Below are positions 55,401-64,000 of a stretch of DNA of 64,000 nucleotides, in pieces. Below the pieces are notes generated by a model, which did not search any database, had not been told where the DNA came from, and saw only the letters and a program-made list of their open reading frames with translations. Source of the stretch: Bifidobacterium hapali (GTDB taxonomy: Bacteria; Actinomycetota; Actinomycetes; Actinomycetales; Bifidobacteriaceae); the NCBI RefSeq assembly GCF_002259755.1, contig NZ_MWWY01000025.1, positions 1 to 64,000 on the forward strand. The letters run 5' to 3'. The position numbers and the translations under genes are program-made. Numbering within the stretch: the first letter of the stretch is position 1; each line of letters begins with the position of its first letter.

Positions 55401-57271
55401 GTCTGCACGATGTACAGACATCCGTGCCATCACCGTTTGCCGAACATGTGTTGTTTGGCTTCGTTGGTTCAGTCATGTATCAATATGACGTACCGCAAGC
55501 GGAACGCAGTGCGCAACTGCTTTCTATGGACCCACAAGTACTTGAACAACTCATTGGCACTGGTGATATGGCTGAAGTACTTGACCCAGTGGCAATTGAT
55601 GAGGTTGAGCAACAGCTAGCCGGACACACATTTTGGAACGAACTTGCTGACGACGATATTGTTGGTCGCATTACCCGGTATGCCAAAACTCACGGACCAT
55701 TCACAACAGACCAACTCATCAACGATCTGCATATCGGAGCAGAGGATGCTGTACATACGCTTGATCAACTTGCTGCACAAGGAGCATTACTTTCCGGATC
55801 GTTTCGTCAAGATGTTCCTACGTCTCAATGGTTACATCGAGACGTGTTTCGTCGTATACGTTCTCGTTCGCTTGCCAAGGCGCGTGCTGCAATCAAACCT
55901 GTATCCCCGGATATATATCAAGCGTTTCTACTCGACCATCAAGGTATTGGCCCGGTAGGAGGTGAGCAATATCAGGGTGAGGATGGTCTGCTCAACGTTA
56001 TTGAACAATTGGAAGGGGTAGCCCTGCCGATCACCGTGTGGGAAAATAGCGTGTTTCCAACGCGAATATCAGATTATATGCCATCCATGCTCGATGAACT
56101 CATTGCCAGTGGTGATGTTGTATGGATTGGCTCATCAGCGAGCAGTACGTATACGACAGGAATGGGACTGCTTACGTTCCATCCACAAAGTTCGCCTCTC
56201 ATGCCAGCAATCACGGTATCAAATAACGCGAGTCAGCCAGCGTCGGATGATCGAATGAGTTTGCCTGAAGTTATACAGGCAGTACTTACTACTGGCGGCG
56301 CATATCGGTTTGATCAGCTTGTGCCGTTGGTACGAAAACAATGGCAATCTACTGCACCACAAGTAAATCCACAAACAGGGGAAATACTTCCCACTGCTTG
56401 GTCTGATCAGCAATGTGAAGAAGCATTGTGGTCACTGGTATGGAGGGGAGTGGTAACTAACAGCTCTTTAACCCCTATACGTGCTTTAGCGTATGGAACA
56501 ACACATAAACCACATACATCATCTCGCTTGTCACGACGACGCATGCGCATGTCCACTAGCGTGCCTGTAACAATGAGTGGTTTGTGGTCACTATCAAACA
56601 GTAAACGAGTATCGCTAGAACAACGAGTTATTGCGCAAGTAGAATCGCTGCTAGACCGATATGGCATTATTGCACAGCCATTAGTTGATAAAGAAGACAT
56701 TCCGGGAGGTTTTTCCGCCATCTACCCGGTATTGAAGCGCATGGAGGAAGCTGGAACATTAGTTCGGGGCATGTTCGTACAAGGTTTTGGTGCCGCGCAA
56801 TTCGCGGAACCGAGCACGGTAAATGTTCTGCGTGATACAGCACAAGAACGGGGCCAATCGTGTGTCGCCATCGATTCTCTTGATCCTGCAAATTTAACTG
56901 GTTCAGCTATCGCATGGCCATCATTTGCAACGTCTGAATCACCATCAACGACCGATGCCGCAGCGCAAACGAGTAAACCAGTCCGCCGTGCACAGACCAT
57001 TACCGTGTTGGGTCATGGCAAGCCAGTGCTGTATGCTGCACCTCGCACTCACCATTTAGTTGTTTTCACTCGGGATGAGACGATACTTCGTCCTGCATGT
57101 GCCGAACTCGCGTTCATGTTACAACGTCAATTCAACATAGATAATCGTACTGGGGGAGTCACGTTCACCGATAGTAACGGTGAACTGCTCACTCAACGCA
57201 GCGATATTACTCGTGCTTTGCATACGGCTGGTTTTGTACCTTGCCCTCAAGGAATGAGACTCTACCGGTAA
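52457..57271 (+). CDS. lhr: Lhr-type superfamily 2 helicase
   Basis: Lhr is a very large 3'-5' helicase of DNA repair. The motor has Walker A PTGSGKT (Lys50), DEVH at 187-190, the SATVNP motif III and QRVGRADHQVGG as motif VI. The long C-terminal part, over 700 residues, includes the winged-helix and beta-barrel modules of full-length Lhr. At 1604 residues it matches the ~1500-residue actinobacterial form rather than the short Lhr-core. The ATG at 52457 gives the expected N-terminus; an upstream ATG at 52400 would add 19 residues, and neither has a good ribosome site. A LexA-like palindrome covers the start. Confidence 0.93.
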   Translation: MYECLQLFSEPTQAWFKHAFTTPTTTQCAAWPAIHSGDNVLVIAPTGSGKTLSAFLSAIDRLMSERITTRDRQECSSTQKPVSQRSRTHIKHGVSVVYISPLKALAVDVAKNLQRPLDGICAQYEERGEHAPSITIATRSGDTTPKERRAIVSHPPDILVTTPESFYLLLTSKARRILSSVDTVIVDEVHALAGTKRGAHLALSLERLDTLTAHPAQRIGLSATVNPATEVAKFLGGMQPVTVVNPSSHPAMELRIVEPLADMHDMQSSSVSQRAGGIDGISRSAISGVSPAMRRLAERRGLVSSSSDKRSTRYVSLDQAADSYENQNSLHEEVSSSAISGTDEHQSGGSIWPVVERSVLDEILSHHTTLVFVNSRGLAEKLTARLNDLYADSRGIGSDIASPEGREGFSAHYDAVVGSTTMLVQSHDPSDVIAMAHHGSVSKERRKHIEEQLKQGRLRCVVATSSLELGIDMGSVDLVIQIAPPLSVASGLQRVGRADHQVGGVSHALLYPLTREQIIGVATCVESMMTGDIEPLTTPRNPLDILAQQTVAAAAMDDLKPDQWYATVHKAAPFQSLDRNMFDAVMGMMTGAYNTEEFSAFRPPLVWNHEDDIISARPGAQRLAVTSGGTIPDRGLYTVVLPEEDAGKGQRRVGELDEEMVYESRVGDVITLGTSTWQIQQITHDRVVVTPAPGRTARLPFWHGEGNGRDYGFGLSQGRFIREITAELSIAREECKSNTLPAVLTEDDTPHQRDDEHMGDLLKSQTSMAPRFSMTALHRLDRDGLDDNAISNLARLLAEQQAATGVVPSDRDLVIERCPDEEGDWRIILHSPFGRRVHEPWAMAITARLQQRYGFDGQIYAADDGIVIRIPSTEGSIPIRNLIVFDPDDLQYIVETQVGQSVLFAAKFRECAARSLFLPRTEPRMRVPLWQQRLRAAQLLTAARMHKNFPLLLETARECLQDVYDLPALRTVMTALRATTIRLHDVQTSVPSPFAEHVLFGFVGSVMYQYDVPQAERSAQLLSMDPQVLEQLIGTGDMAEVLDPVAIDEVEQQLAGHTFWNELADDDIVGRITRYAKTHGPFTTDQLINDLHIGAEDAVHTLDQLAAQGALLSGSFRQDVPTSQWLHRDVFRRIRSRSLAKARAAIKPVSPDIYQAFLLDHQGIGPVGGEQYQGEDGLLNVIEQLEGVALPITVWENSVFPTRISDYMPSMLDELIASGDVVWIGSSASSTYTTGMGLLTFHPQSSPLMPAITVSNNASQPASDDRMSLPEVIQAVLTTGGAYRFDQLVPLVRKQWQSTAPQVNPQTGEILPTAWSDQQCEEALWSLVWRGVVTNSSLTPIRALAYGTTHKPHTSSRLSRRRMRMSTSVPVTMSGLWSLSNSKRVSLEQRVIAQVESLLDRYGIIAQPLVDKEDIPGGFSAIYPVLKRMEEAGTLVRGMFVQGFGAAQFAEPSTVNVLRDTAQERGQSCVAIDSLDPANLTGSAIAWPSFATSESPSTTDAAAQTSKPVRRAQTITVLGHGKPVLYAAPRTHHLVVFTRDETILRPACAELAFMLQRQFNIDNRTGGVTFTDSNGELLTQRSDITRALHTAGFVPCPQGMRLYR

Positions 57272-57342
57272 CAAGCCCAAAGCATAGCAAGCAACAGCAG
57301 CTGATTAACGCCACCTTACCGTGCTCGCGGCAGAGCCTCACC

Positions 57343-60075
57343 TTATCCCACAAATGCAATAGGAGCAGCTACATCTACACCCGAGCCGTCGCGACGCATA
57401 TCCGGCTTAGGCAGCTCTACGGGAGCTCCGGACGCAGTAGAAGCGTGTAACGGATATGCGCCAACCCAAGCGCGGATAAGCGTATTCTGCCCCTTCAAGA
57501 AGCGTTGCGAACGAACACCGCCTGTGCCGCGACCCTTAGTAGGATACATTTCAAACGGTGTTACCTTCGCTGCACCATTCTCCGTACCAGCGAGCGCATC
57601 TGTATCTCCCGCTACGGTGAGGACCACCGCTCCTGATGCAGAGAACATGCCGTTTTCACCTTCATCATAGGTCCATGCAATATTGCCTGCTGGCACTACG
57701 TTGAACGATATTGCAGCACAGTTTTCTGCTAGGCGTATGCCTGCCATACCACCGGCCGTACGACCTTGCGGACGCACGTTACGTGCTTCGAATGTGAGCA
57801 ATGACGAATCGGATGATATGAACACGAGTCGATCATCGTCTGCTGCGTTAGCTGCGAAGAGGACGCGATCATCGTCTTTCAAATCAATGATTGTCCACGA
57901 GTCCATTGTGGTCGGCGATTCACGATTCCACCGTTTCACTATGCCATCGCGAGTACCGATCGCCAATGGTGGCAGTTGCGTGATGGCTGTACCGTCTGCA
58001 TTTGTTCCAGCAGCATGTTCTGGCTGTTCAATACCGTTGAGCGTGCCAAGCATGGCAATAGCTGCAACAACATGTTCACCAGATACCGGTTCGGTGCTTT
58101 CCGTAGCGCCTAGTAGTTCGTCGGCGCGTACGCCTCCTGTTGTACTGAGCGATGTTGCTGCAGCGAGTACCGGAAGTTCCACGACATGTTCCAGTACGAG
58201 GCGTCCGGCTGAGGTAATCAGCGCATATGATGACCGTGTTGACGTGCGGAACACGGATATAAGCTGATCGTCTCCACTGCGCGTTTCGCTTGAGGAATGG
58301 GCTTGCCACACGTCCCATGCCGATGGTGTAGTACGTGCGATTAAACCGGATGCGCTTAACATGACGACGCATGGCTCATCATCGATCTGCAATGCTGCTG
58401 CAGTTGCTGCCGCGCCTTCTTCGCCGGCTTTACGTGCGGCTGCCGTGGCGGCAGCTACATCAGCGGCTGTCGAGGATAATGTGGTTGCCGCTGCTGCAGC
58501 TGCTAGTGCAGCAGCCGATACGCTATCATCACCATGCGCTGCTACTGGGGTGAGTGTTCCATCTGGATTTTCATCCAACAGTACAGTGCGGCGTGGTGAA
58601 CCATATGCGGTTACCGCAGCATCCATTTCCTGTACTACTACGCGGTCTAGTTCCTCGCTGGAGGCAAGAATACGCTCTAATTCTTCAATACGACGTTTCA
58701 GCTCATCACGTTCGGCTTCCAACTCAATGCGGCTCATACGCGTCAATCGACGCAACCGTAGATCGAGAATGTATTGCGCTTGAATATCATCGAGATCGAA
58801 TACGGCAATCAATCGGTTTTTCGCAGCGTCTGCATCATCCGATGTACGAATTACCTGAATGACTTCGTCAATGTCAAGCAATGCCAGTAGCAGACCTTCA
58901 ACCAAATGCAGTCGTTCCAATGCTTTCGTACGCCGGAATTCACTGCGTCGACGCACTACAGAACGTCGATGTTCAATCCACACTTCGAGCATTTCTTTCA
59001 GCCCCATAGTGTGAGGTCGACCATCGACGAGTGCCACATTGTTCATCGTAAAGTTGTCTTGCAATGGCGTGTTGCGGAACAGCTGTGCGAGCACTGCGTT
59101 AGGATCGAATCCTGTTTTGACTTCAATGACTAGTCGAGTGCCATTATGCCGGTCCGTTAAGTCGATTGCACCGGAAATACCCTCGAGACGATGATTCTTC
59201 ACGCCTTCGCTGATACGCTCTAATACACGCTCCGGACCAACCATGAACGGTAATTCAGTCACTACAATCGCTTTTTTACGCGCGGTTATGTTTTCGATAT
59301 GCGTTTTCGACCGTGTAGTCAATGAGCCACGACCAGTCTCGTACGCTTCTCGAATACCGGCGCGGCCGATAATAATGCCGCCGCCCGGCCAATCTGGTCC
59401 AGGCACGTAACGCATGAGTTCTTCTAATGATGAAGTTGGATACTTCATCAAATGTTTCGCGGCAGCCACTACTTCGCCCAGATTATGCGTGGCCATATTG
59501 GTTGCCATACCAACCGCAATACCCGAACCGCCATTCACCAATAGATTCGGAATAGCCGACGGCAGTACAGTCGGCTCTTTGAGCTTGTTATCGTAATTCG
59601 GCGTGAAATCAACCGTATCCTCGTCAATATCAGCGTTCATACCAAGTGCTGCCGGTGCAAGACGTGCTTCGGTATAACGAGATGCTGCCGGTCCGTCATC
59701 TAACGAACCGAAATTACCATGCCCATCAACTAATGGCAGTCGCATAGCAAACGGCTGAGCAAGACGCACCATCGCCTCGTAAATCGCAGAATCACCATGC
59801 GGATGCAACTTACCCATCACTTCGCCGACCACACGTGCCGACTTCATGTACGGACGGTCAGGATTAAGATTCATCTGACCCATTTGATAAATAATGCGCC
59901 GCTGCACCGGTTTCAAACCATCACGAGCATCAGGCAACGCGCGCGCATAAATCACCGAATACGCATACTCAAGGAACGATTTACTCATTTCCTCGTTGAG
60001 CGGCGTTTCGACAATATGCTCTTTGACCGTGCGCAAATCATAGGCAGACTGTGACGGCTTGCGATGCGATGCCAT
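57343..60075 (-). CDS. parC: Topoisomerase IV subunit A (ParC/GyrA-like)
   Basis: This DNA-breaking subunit of a type IIA topoisomerase is the likely partner of the ParE-like protein at 40120. Catalytic Tyr134 is in [21 protein letters not shown] has Ser96 and Glu100 at the quinolone-determining positions; Glu followed by AM is the ParC form rather than GyrA's Asp-Thr. The GyrA box (QRRGGKG) is replaced by [10 protein letters not shown]. An Ala-rich helix of about 55 residues (510-563) is inserted between the catalytic core and the beta-propeller C-terminal domain. Decatenation is the expected role. Length is 910 residues. Confidence 0.92.
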   Translation of the reverse strand: MASHRKPSQSAYDLRTVKEHIVETPLNEEMSKSFLEYAYSVIYARALPDARDGLKPVQRRIIYQMGQMNLNPDRPYMKSARVVGEVMGKLHPHGDSAIYEAMVRLAQPFAMRLPLVDGHGNFGSLDDGPAASRYTEARLAPAALGMNADIDEDTVDFTPNYDNKLKEPTVLPSAIPNLLVNGGSGIAVGMATNMATHNLGEVVAAAKHLMKYPTSSLEELMRYVPGPDWPGGGIIIGRAGIREAYETGRGSLTTRSKTHIENITARKKAIVVTELPFMVGPERVLERISEGVKNHRLEGISGAIDLTDRHNGTRLVIEVKTGFDPNAVLAQLFRNTPLQDNFTMNNVALVDGRPHTMGLKEMLEVWIEHRRSVVRRRSEFRRTKALERLHLVEGLLLALLDIDEVIQVIRTSDDADAAKNRLIAVFDLDDIQAQYILDLRLRRLTRMSRIELEAERDELKRRIEELERILASSEELDRVVVQEMDAAVTAYGSPRRTVLLDENPDGTLTPVAAHGDDSVSAAALAAAAAATTLSSTAADVAAATAAARKAGEEGAAATAAALQIDDEPCVVMLSASGLIARTTPSAWDVWQAHSSSETRSGDDQLISVFRTSTRSSYALITSAGRLVLEHVVELPVLAAATSLSTTGGVRADELLGATESTEPVSGEHVVAAIAMLGTLNGIEQPEHAAGTNADGTAITQLPPLAIGTRDGIVKRWNRESPTTMDSWTIIDLKDDDRVLFAANAADDDRLVFISSDSSLLTFEARNVRPQGRTAGGMAGIRLAENCAAISFNVVPAGNIAWTYDEGENGMFSASGAVVLTVAGDTDALAGTENGAAKVTPFEMYPTKGRGTGGVRSQRFLKGQNTLIRAWVGAYPLHASTASGAPVELPKPDMRRDGSGVDVAAPIAFVG

Positions 60076-60220
60076 ACGTGCGTGCTCCCCACTGTGTCGA
60101 TGAAACCAGCTGTGTTGATGAGTTGAAAGATATCAACAACCGCACCATACTACCGAAACCGCACGTCAAACTGTTTGCTCTACCAGCGGATATAAGCAAT
60201 GTTCACCCCACAGTGATTGA

Positions 60221-61510
60221 ATGGGGACCATGAGTGTGGATGTGCCAGACATGGAAGAACTATTGCGTTGCGCCCCAATCGCACAGTATGGTGATCAAAT
60301 GACTGAGGGCTGCAAAACTGCAACGACACAAACAGTCACAACCATATCCGACAGTCAACAATCGACAAAACGCGGCGGAACACTTCACCTGTCAGCCGTA
60401 CTACCAGCAGTGTCTGCCGCAATCGGCCATCCAGCGCCCACCGCCATCCACCATAACCCAACCAAGTTATGTAACACACTAGGATTTCCCCACGTATCAT
60501 CAGCAATCGTCGTACTGATCGATGGACTTGGATATTGGAATCTCGCCATGCGACTCGGCCACGCACCATACTTGCGCTCGCTGATGAACGAGGCAGTAAA
60601 TCAGCGACCAATCGCAACATGCGCGCCGAGCACAACGAGCGCAGCAATGGCCGTATTTGGTACTGGTACTTGCCCGGGATTGACTGGCATGGCTGGCTAT
60701 ACGCAGCTCAATCCACACACGGGTAAGCTATCGCAACTTATCCAGTTCACTGATGCGATTCCACCGTCCGATTTGCAACGCCAACCCACGGTGTTTGAAC
60801 AATTACAAGATCAAGGTGTGCGTGTCACCAGTTGTGGTCTGCCAAAGTTTAAGAATTCACCACTGACCGAAGCAGCATTGCGCGGAAGTGACTATATTGG
60901 TGAAGTCACCCCGCGTGATCGTGTACTCGCAACATGCAAAGCGGCACAAACTCCAGGATTAACATATTTGTACATTCGCGACGCTGACAAAATTGGGCAC
61001 GGTCACGGTTGGGATTCTGACAAGTGGATCGCCACATTTGAACGTATTGACGCGCAACTTGCACTCCTCAAACGTAGTGCTCCGCGAGGAACGCTTATTA
61101 TCATCACTGCCGATCATGGCATGATCATGGCAGACCCAGAGCAACGGATTGATCTTGCTGAGGAACCGTTACTGCAACGTGGCGTACGCATGGTCGGTGG
61201 AGAGCCACGAGCGGTAATGCTGTATGCCGAAGATGCTCAGGAAACAGATCTGATTGCCGCTCGTTGGCGCGACCGACTGGCAGACCTTGCCACAGTACGC
61301 ACTCGTGATGAAGCGATCGCACAGGGACTCTTCGGTCCAGTCGATACGCGTATTCAGCCAATGCTCGGCGATGTTATCGTTACAGCCACACACGCGGTTA
61401 CGATCGTGGATTCACGCATTCAGTCCGATAAAGCGACGCATTTACCGAGCGTACATGGGTCGACCAGTTGGCTAGAGTCTGATATTCCCTGCCTTATCGA
61501 CGTAGCGTAA
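60221..61510 (+). CDS. Type I phosphodiesterase/nucleotide pyrophosphatase-family protein
   Basis: This alkaline-phosphatase-superfamily hydrolase is predicted to cleave phosphodiester or pyrophosphate bonds with two metal ions. The metal Asp is in VVLIDGLGYWN, the nucleophile region is CAPSTTSAAMAVFGTG, and IGHGHGWDSD and TADHGMIM supply metal-binding His and Asp. The N-terminal ~60 residues are polar without a clear signal peptide, so a cytosolic location is likely. The ATG at 60221 lacks a good Shine-Dalgarno; 60230 is equally possible. The substrate is unknown. It is divergent from parC. Confidence 0.83.
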   Translation: MGTMSVDVPDMEELLRCAPIAQYGDQMTEGCKTATTQTVTTISDSQQSTKRGGTLHLSAVLPAVSAAIGHPAPTAIHHNPTKLCNTLGFPHVSSAIVVLIDGLGYWNLAMRLGHAPYLRSLMNEAVNQRPIATCAPSTTSAAMAVFGTGTCPGLTGMAGYTQLNPHTGKLSQLIQFTDAIPPSDLQRQPTVFEQLQDQGVRVTSCGLPKFKNSPLTEAALRGSDYIGEVTPRDRVLATCKAAQTPGLTYLYIRDADKIGHGHGWDSDKWIATFERIDAQLALLKRSAPRGTLIIITADHGMIMADPEQRIDLAEEPLLQRGVRMVGGEPRAVMLYAEDAQETDLIAARWRDRLADLATVRTRDEAIAQGLFGPVDTRIQPMLGDVIVTATHAVTIVDSRIQSDKATHLPSVHGSTSWLESDIPCLIDVA

Positions 61511-61541
61511 TCGACAAAGCGTACCGTGGTGTGCGACCGAA

Positions 61542-62753
61542 TTATTCACCGAACAGGATTTCATCCCAGCTTGGCATAGGGGAGCGGCCAGTTTTGCGTT
61601 TTTCTGATCTCACAGTTGCTGTTGCTCCAGTATGAGATGGAGATGATTGTTCTGATGTCGTTTGCGTGTTCGTTGACGCCGATTGGGCTGGCTGAGATGT
61701 GTGGTCTGTCGCTGGAGTATGCGCATCAGTATGTCCATTGACTTGAGCCGTGCTGCCTGTTATCGAAGTGGCTGGCATGGCTGTTGCACTGTGATCAGCA
61801 GACGTCAATGATGATACTGGAGTCGCAGAAGTTGAAGACGACGGCGACTCATGCAACGCATCTGACTGTGTTGACGAGCGTGATGAAACCGACGCTGATG
61901 CTACTGGCGAAACAGTATCGCCAACCCATGTTGCAACTGCAGTCTCGTTATTCGTCTGAATTGCAGAACGTGACGCAGCCGTCGTAGTGTGAGCAAGCGG
62001 ATTCCACAATGGTTGTGACACGCGCGGCTGCGGTTCACTGTCCACATCATGGTCGCCAACCGGTGGAACCCATTGCGACACCGCACGCTCGATGCGCGCT
62101 GATCGCAATGAGTCACCTGGCAGCGACAAGGAACGATCGCTATCACTCCACGGTGAACCCGTATTGCTGTCTTCATCGCGCTCGCCAAGCAATCGTTTTG
62201 CCGTCGCATTCACGCACGACACAGCGTTACCGTGCATGTTCCACGTCCATTCGGCACGCATGTGACGACCCGAAGAATCAAAACGGGCAACAATCCGCCA
62301 CGGTTCTAATCCTCGGCGTGTCGCCTGCCATGTGACAGCTTCCATGCCAATACCGGCACTCGCTAGTGTACGTTCGATCAGCTCAGCTAACGTGTGCGAA
62401 CGCGTGTCTTTCGGAGCAGGAACTGCAAGGAACTGTTCAATTGCGTACTGTTTTTCGGTTTCTACCGCCGTAGAGAACCGTCTGACTAACGCTTCTGCCA
62501 GCCCGTAGCGTTGCGCGACGTTTACGGGATCTGCTCCAGCGCGAATCAACGACTGAATCTGTGATATGGGCAATGTCGTGCTGGCTGGCTGTGCGGGCCG
62601 CGTTTCGGAACGAATTTGTTTAGCCTCAAGAATGGCGCGTTCCAGCGTGTCGTCGACATGCACGGCAAATTGTAAATTCCCGACCGCGAACACGAGGTCA
62701 CCCGCGCCGTCGACATGGTCGAAACGGGCTTGCTCTAGCGGATTTTCAGGCAT
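61542..62753 (-). CDS. sepH: Septation protein SepH
   Basis: SepH stimulates FtsZ assembly at division sites in actinobacteria. The N-terminal DUF3071 domain (ARFDHVDGAGDLVFAVGNLQFAVHVDDTLERAI) and its helix-turn-helix-like part (ISQIQSLIRAGADPVNVAQRYGLAEALVRRF) are clear, with EPWRIVARF and AEWTWNMHGNAVSCVNATAKRLLGE after it. The C-terminal ~180 residues are a Ser/Thr/Ala-rich, disordered tail ending in a short basic segment, RKTGRSPMPSWDEILFG, which is conserved in the family. The start at 62753 has GGAAAG at normal spacing. It is divergent from the DUF4193-dut operon. Confidence 0.9.
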   Translation of the reverse strand: MPENPLEQARFDHVDGAGDLVFAVGNLQFAVHVDDTLERAILEAKQIRSETRPAQPASTTLPISQIQSLIRAGADPVNVAQRYGLAEALVRRFSTAVETEKQYAIEQFLAVPAPKDTRSHTLAELIERTLASAGIGMEAVTWQATRRGLEPWRIVARFDSSGRHMRAEWTWNMHGNAVSCVNATAKRLLGERDEDSNTGSPWSDSDRSLSLPGDSLRSARIERAVSQWVPPVGDHDVDSEPQPRVSQPLWNPLAHTTTAASRSAIQTNNETAVATWVGDTVSPVASASVSSRSSTQSDALHESPSSSTSATPVSSLTSADHSATAMPATSITGSTAQVNGHTDAHTPATDHTSQPAQSASTNTQTTSEQSSPSHTGATATVRSEKRKTGRSPMPSWDEILFGE

Positions 62754-62900
62754 GCGCACCACTTTCCTCATCCAATGGAGACGATGTTTCTATTGTGCCC
62801 CACGTGTCGTATTTTACGAGTATTTCGACTCGTGTATCCTATGGCGAGTAAAAGTCATGTATTCTATGCGCAGAAGAAGTCACTTCGAGAAAGGACCAAG

Positions 62901-63194
62901 ATGGCTCAGGATTACGATTCGCCTCGTAACAAGGATGAAGATGAGGAGTCTCTGCAGGCGCTCGGTAAGAGCTCGCAGAACACCTCTAGTGATATTGATG
63001 ACGATGAGAACGCCATCGCTGAAGATTATGAGCTGCCCGGCGCTGATCTCAGTAACGAGGACGCTTCGGTGACTGTTATCCCGATGCAGGGTGACGAGTT
63101 CATCTGCTCTGAATGCTATCTAGTCAAGCATCGCAGCCAGCTCGCGTACACCACTGAGGACGGACAGCCAGTGTGCAAGGAGTGCGCCGCCTGA
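62901..63194 (+). CDS. DUF4193-family zinc-ribbon protein
   Basis: This 97-residue actinobacterial protein has an acidic N-terminal half (RNKDEDEESLQALGKSSQN, DIDDDENAIAEDYELPGADL) and a C-terminal CSEC...CKEC pair of CxxC motifs that probably binds zinc. AAAGGA at 62890-62895 precedes the ATG at 62901; a longer upstream frame is not supported. It overlaps dut by one base (TGATG). The position between sepH and dut is conserved in actinobacteria. RbpA and CarD are different families; its role is unknown. Confidence 0.88.
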   Translation: MAQDYDSPRNKDEDEESLQALGKSSQNTSSDIDDDENAIAEDYELPGADLSNEDASVTVIPMQGDEFICSECYLVKHRSQLAYTTEDGQPVCKECAA

Positions 63195-63670
63195 TGGCGT
63201 ACGATGAAGCATACAATGAGCCGGAAAACGTTGAGGTACTGGTTAAGTCTCTGAACGCTGACCATCCGGCTACGCTGTTCTACGCGCATGCCGGTGATGC
63301 TGGGGCTGATCTGGTAACCACGCAAGAGGTTACGCTTCAGCCCTTCCAGCGTGCGCTTGTGCCAACTGGTGTAGCTATTGCATTGCCTGCTGGCTATGTT
63401 GCGCTCGTACATCCGCGTTCAGGACTGGCCGTCAAGCAAGGTGTTACCGTGTTGAATGCGCCTGGCACTGTTGACGCTGGCTACCGTGGCGAGATCAAGG
63501 TACCGCTTATCAATCTTGACCCGGAGCATACGGTGACTTTTAAGCCTGGGGATCGTATCGCACAGTTGGTTATTCAACGCTATGTTGAAGCGACCTTCGT
63601 ACCAGCGCAGGTACTTCCCGGTTCTGAACGCGCGGAACGCGGATTCGGGTCAACCGGCGTGTCGTCATGA
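63194..63670 (+). CDS. dut: dUTP pyrophosphatase
   Basis: Dut splits dUTP to dUMP and pyrophosphate, keeping uracil out of DNA and feeding thymidylate synthesis. All five motifs are visible: AGDAGADL, PRSGLAVKQG, NAPGTVDAGYRGEIKV, GDRIAQLVI and the C-terminal RGFGSTG that closes over the nucleotide. The ATG overlaps the preceding stop and AAGGAG at 63176-63181 lies inside the upstream gene. Length is 158 residues, a normal trimeric enzyme. Confidence 0.96.
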   Translation: MAYDEAYNEPENVEVLVKSLNADHPATLFYAHAGDAGADLVTTQEVTLQPFQRALVPTGVAIALPAGYVALVHPRSGLAVKQGVTVLNAPGTVDAGYRGEIKVPLINLDPEHTVTFKPGDRIAQLVIQRYVEATFVPAQVLPGSERAERGFGSTGVSS

Positions 63671-63747
63671 CCATGTGAGTGTGCGCTAGGTGCGCAGGGC
63701 GGTTGAGACGAGTAGGATGGGCACAATACACGAGAGTAGGTGGGATC

Positions 63748-64000
63748 ATGGCGAACGCAGAAAGTGAATATGCTGCAGCACGTAAGCTGGGATGTGAAAT
63801 CAGCGATGATCCCGTCAACCCGCTTAAGCCGATTCTTGAGGCGTGTCGTGCTCATCATAACGGTGAGGATTTGTCTATTCTCGAGCGCGCGTATCGCAGA
63901 GCTGTCACTCAACATGCGACACAACGGCGTAAATCGGGTGAACCATACATTATTCATCCGTTAGCTGTTGCTCAGATTCTCGCTGATCTGGGCATGGGAC
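63748..64000 (+). CDS. rel: Bifunctional (p)ppGpp synthetase/hydrolase Rel, N-terminal part (cut by the window edge)
   Basis: The first 84 residues read as the N-terminus of the long RelA/SpoT homologue, ending in the start of the HD hydrolase domain: HHNGEDLSILERAYRRAV and RKSGEPYIIHPLAVAQILADLGM. The gene continues past the window end. The ATG at 63748 gives the usual distance to the HD domain. It follows dut by 77 bases. Its presence implies that the small synthetase at 14835 is a second source of the alarmone. Confidence 0.92.
   Translation, partial: MANAESEYAAARKLGCEISDDPVNPLKPILEACRAHHNGEDLSILERAYRRAVTQHATQRRKSGEPYIIHPLAVAQILADLGMG

Overview
The window looks like chromosomal DNA of a member of the Bifidobacteriaceae (Actinobacteria), probably Bifidobacterium or a close relative of moderate GC. 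The evidence is the gene order DUF3046-recA-recX-rnpB, the SepH-DUF4193-dut-rel cluster, a primary sigma factor with a long acidic N-terminus, separate ParE-like and ParC-like subunits, DUF4192 and DUF5067 proteins and a ClgR-type regulator. I do not assign a species.

Layout. 1-2000: the end of an IS3-family transposase, then an autoinhibited Fic protein and an AT-rich, palindrome-rich gap; this part looks acquired. 2000-7300: a glutamine-amidotransferase-like hydrolase, Dtd, an S10 serine carboxypeptidase, a small membrane protein, an esterase and a family 2 glycosyltransferase. 7300-9500: a solitary DUF262/DUF1524 (GmrSD-like) protein ending in a RAMA-like domain. 9500-15600: a two-component system, a DUF5067 membrane protein, a Bax-inhibitor-1 protein, an EamA transporter and a small alarmone synthetase. 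15600-27900: miaB-miaA, a degenerate Fic protein, ftsK, pgsA, cinA, clgR, DUF3046, recA, recX, RNase P RNA and hpf. 28000-38400: secA, trpD, a small membrane protein, plsC, a PASTA-domain Ser/Thr kinase, a polyprenyl synthetase and a DUF4192 protein. 38500-48100: sigA, parE, aspA, an MFS permease, a DUF4173 membrane protein and a DUF2975/HTH pair. 48100-57300: a heterodimeric ABC exporter under a MarR regulator, and an Lhr-type helicase. 57300-64000: parC, a phosphodiesterase-like protein, sepH, DUF4193, dut and the start of rel.

Themes. DNA repair and topology are prominent: recA, recX, lhr, ftsK, parE and parC. A good LexA-type site precedes recA, and look-alikes sit before the S10 peptidase, the ABC exporter and the start of lhr. 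Two (p)ppGpp enzymes are present, a small synthetase and the N-terminus of Rel. The least ordinary items are the RAMA-tailed GmrSD-like protein with an apparently eroded nuclease motif, a Fic protein with a broken catalytic motif, and a pair of dispersed palindromes whose stems covary. I saw no CRISPR array, tRNA, rRNA or prophage. Apart from the stretch holding rnpB, no gap between genes exceeds about 300 bases.
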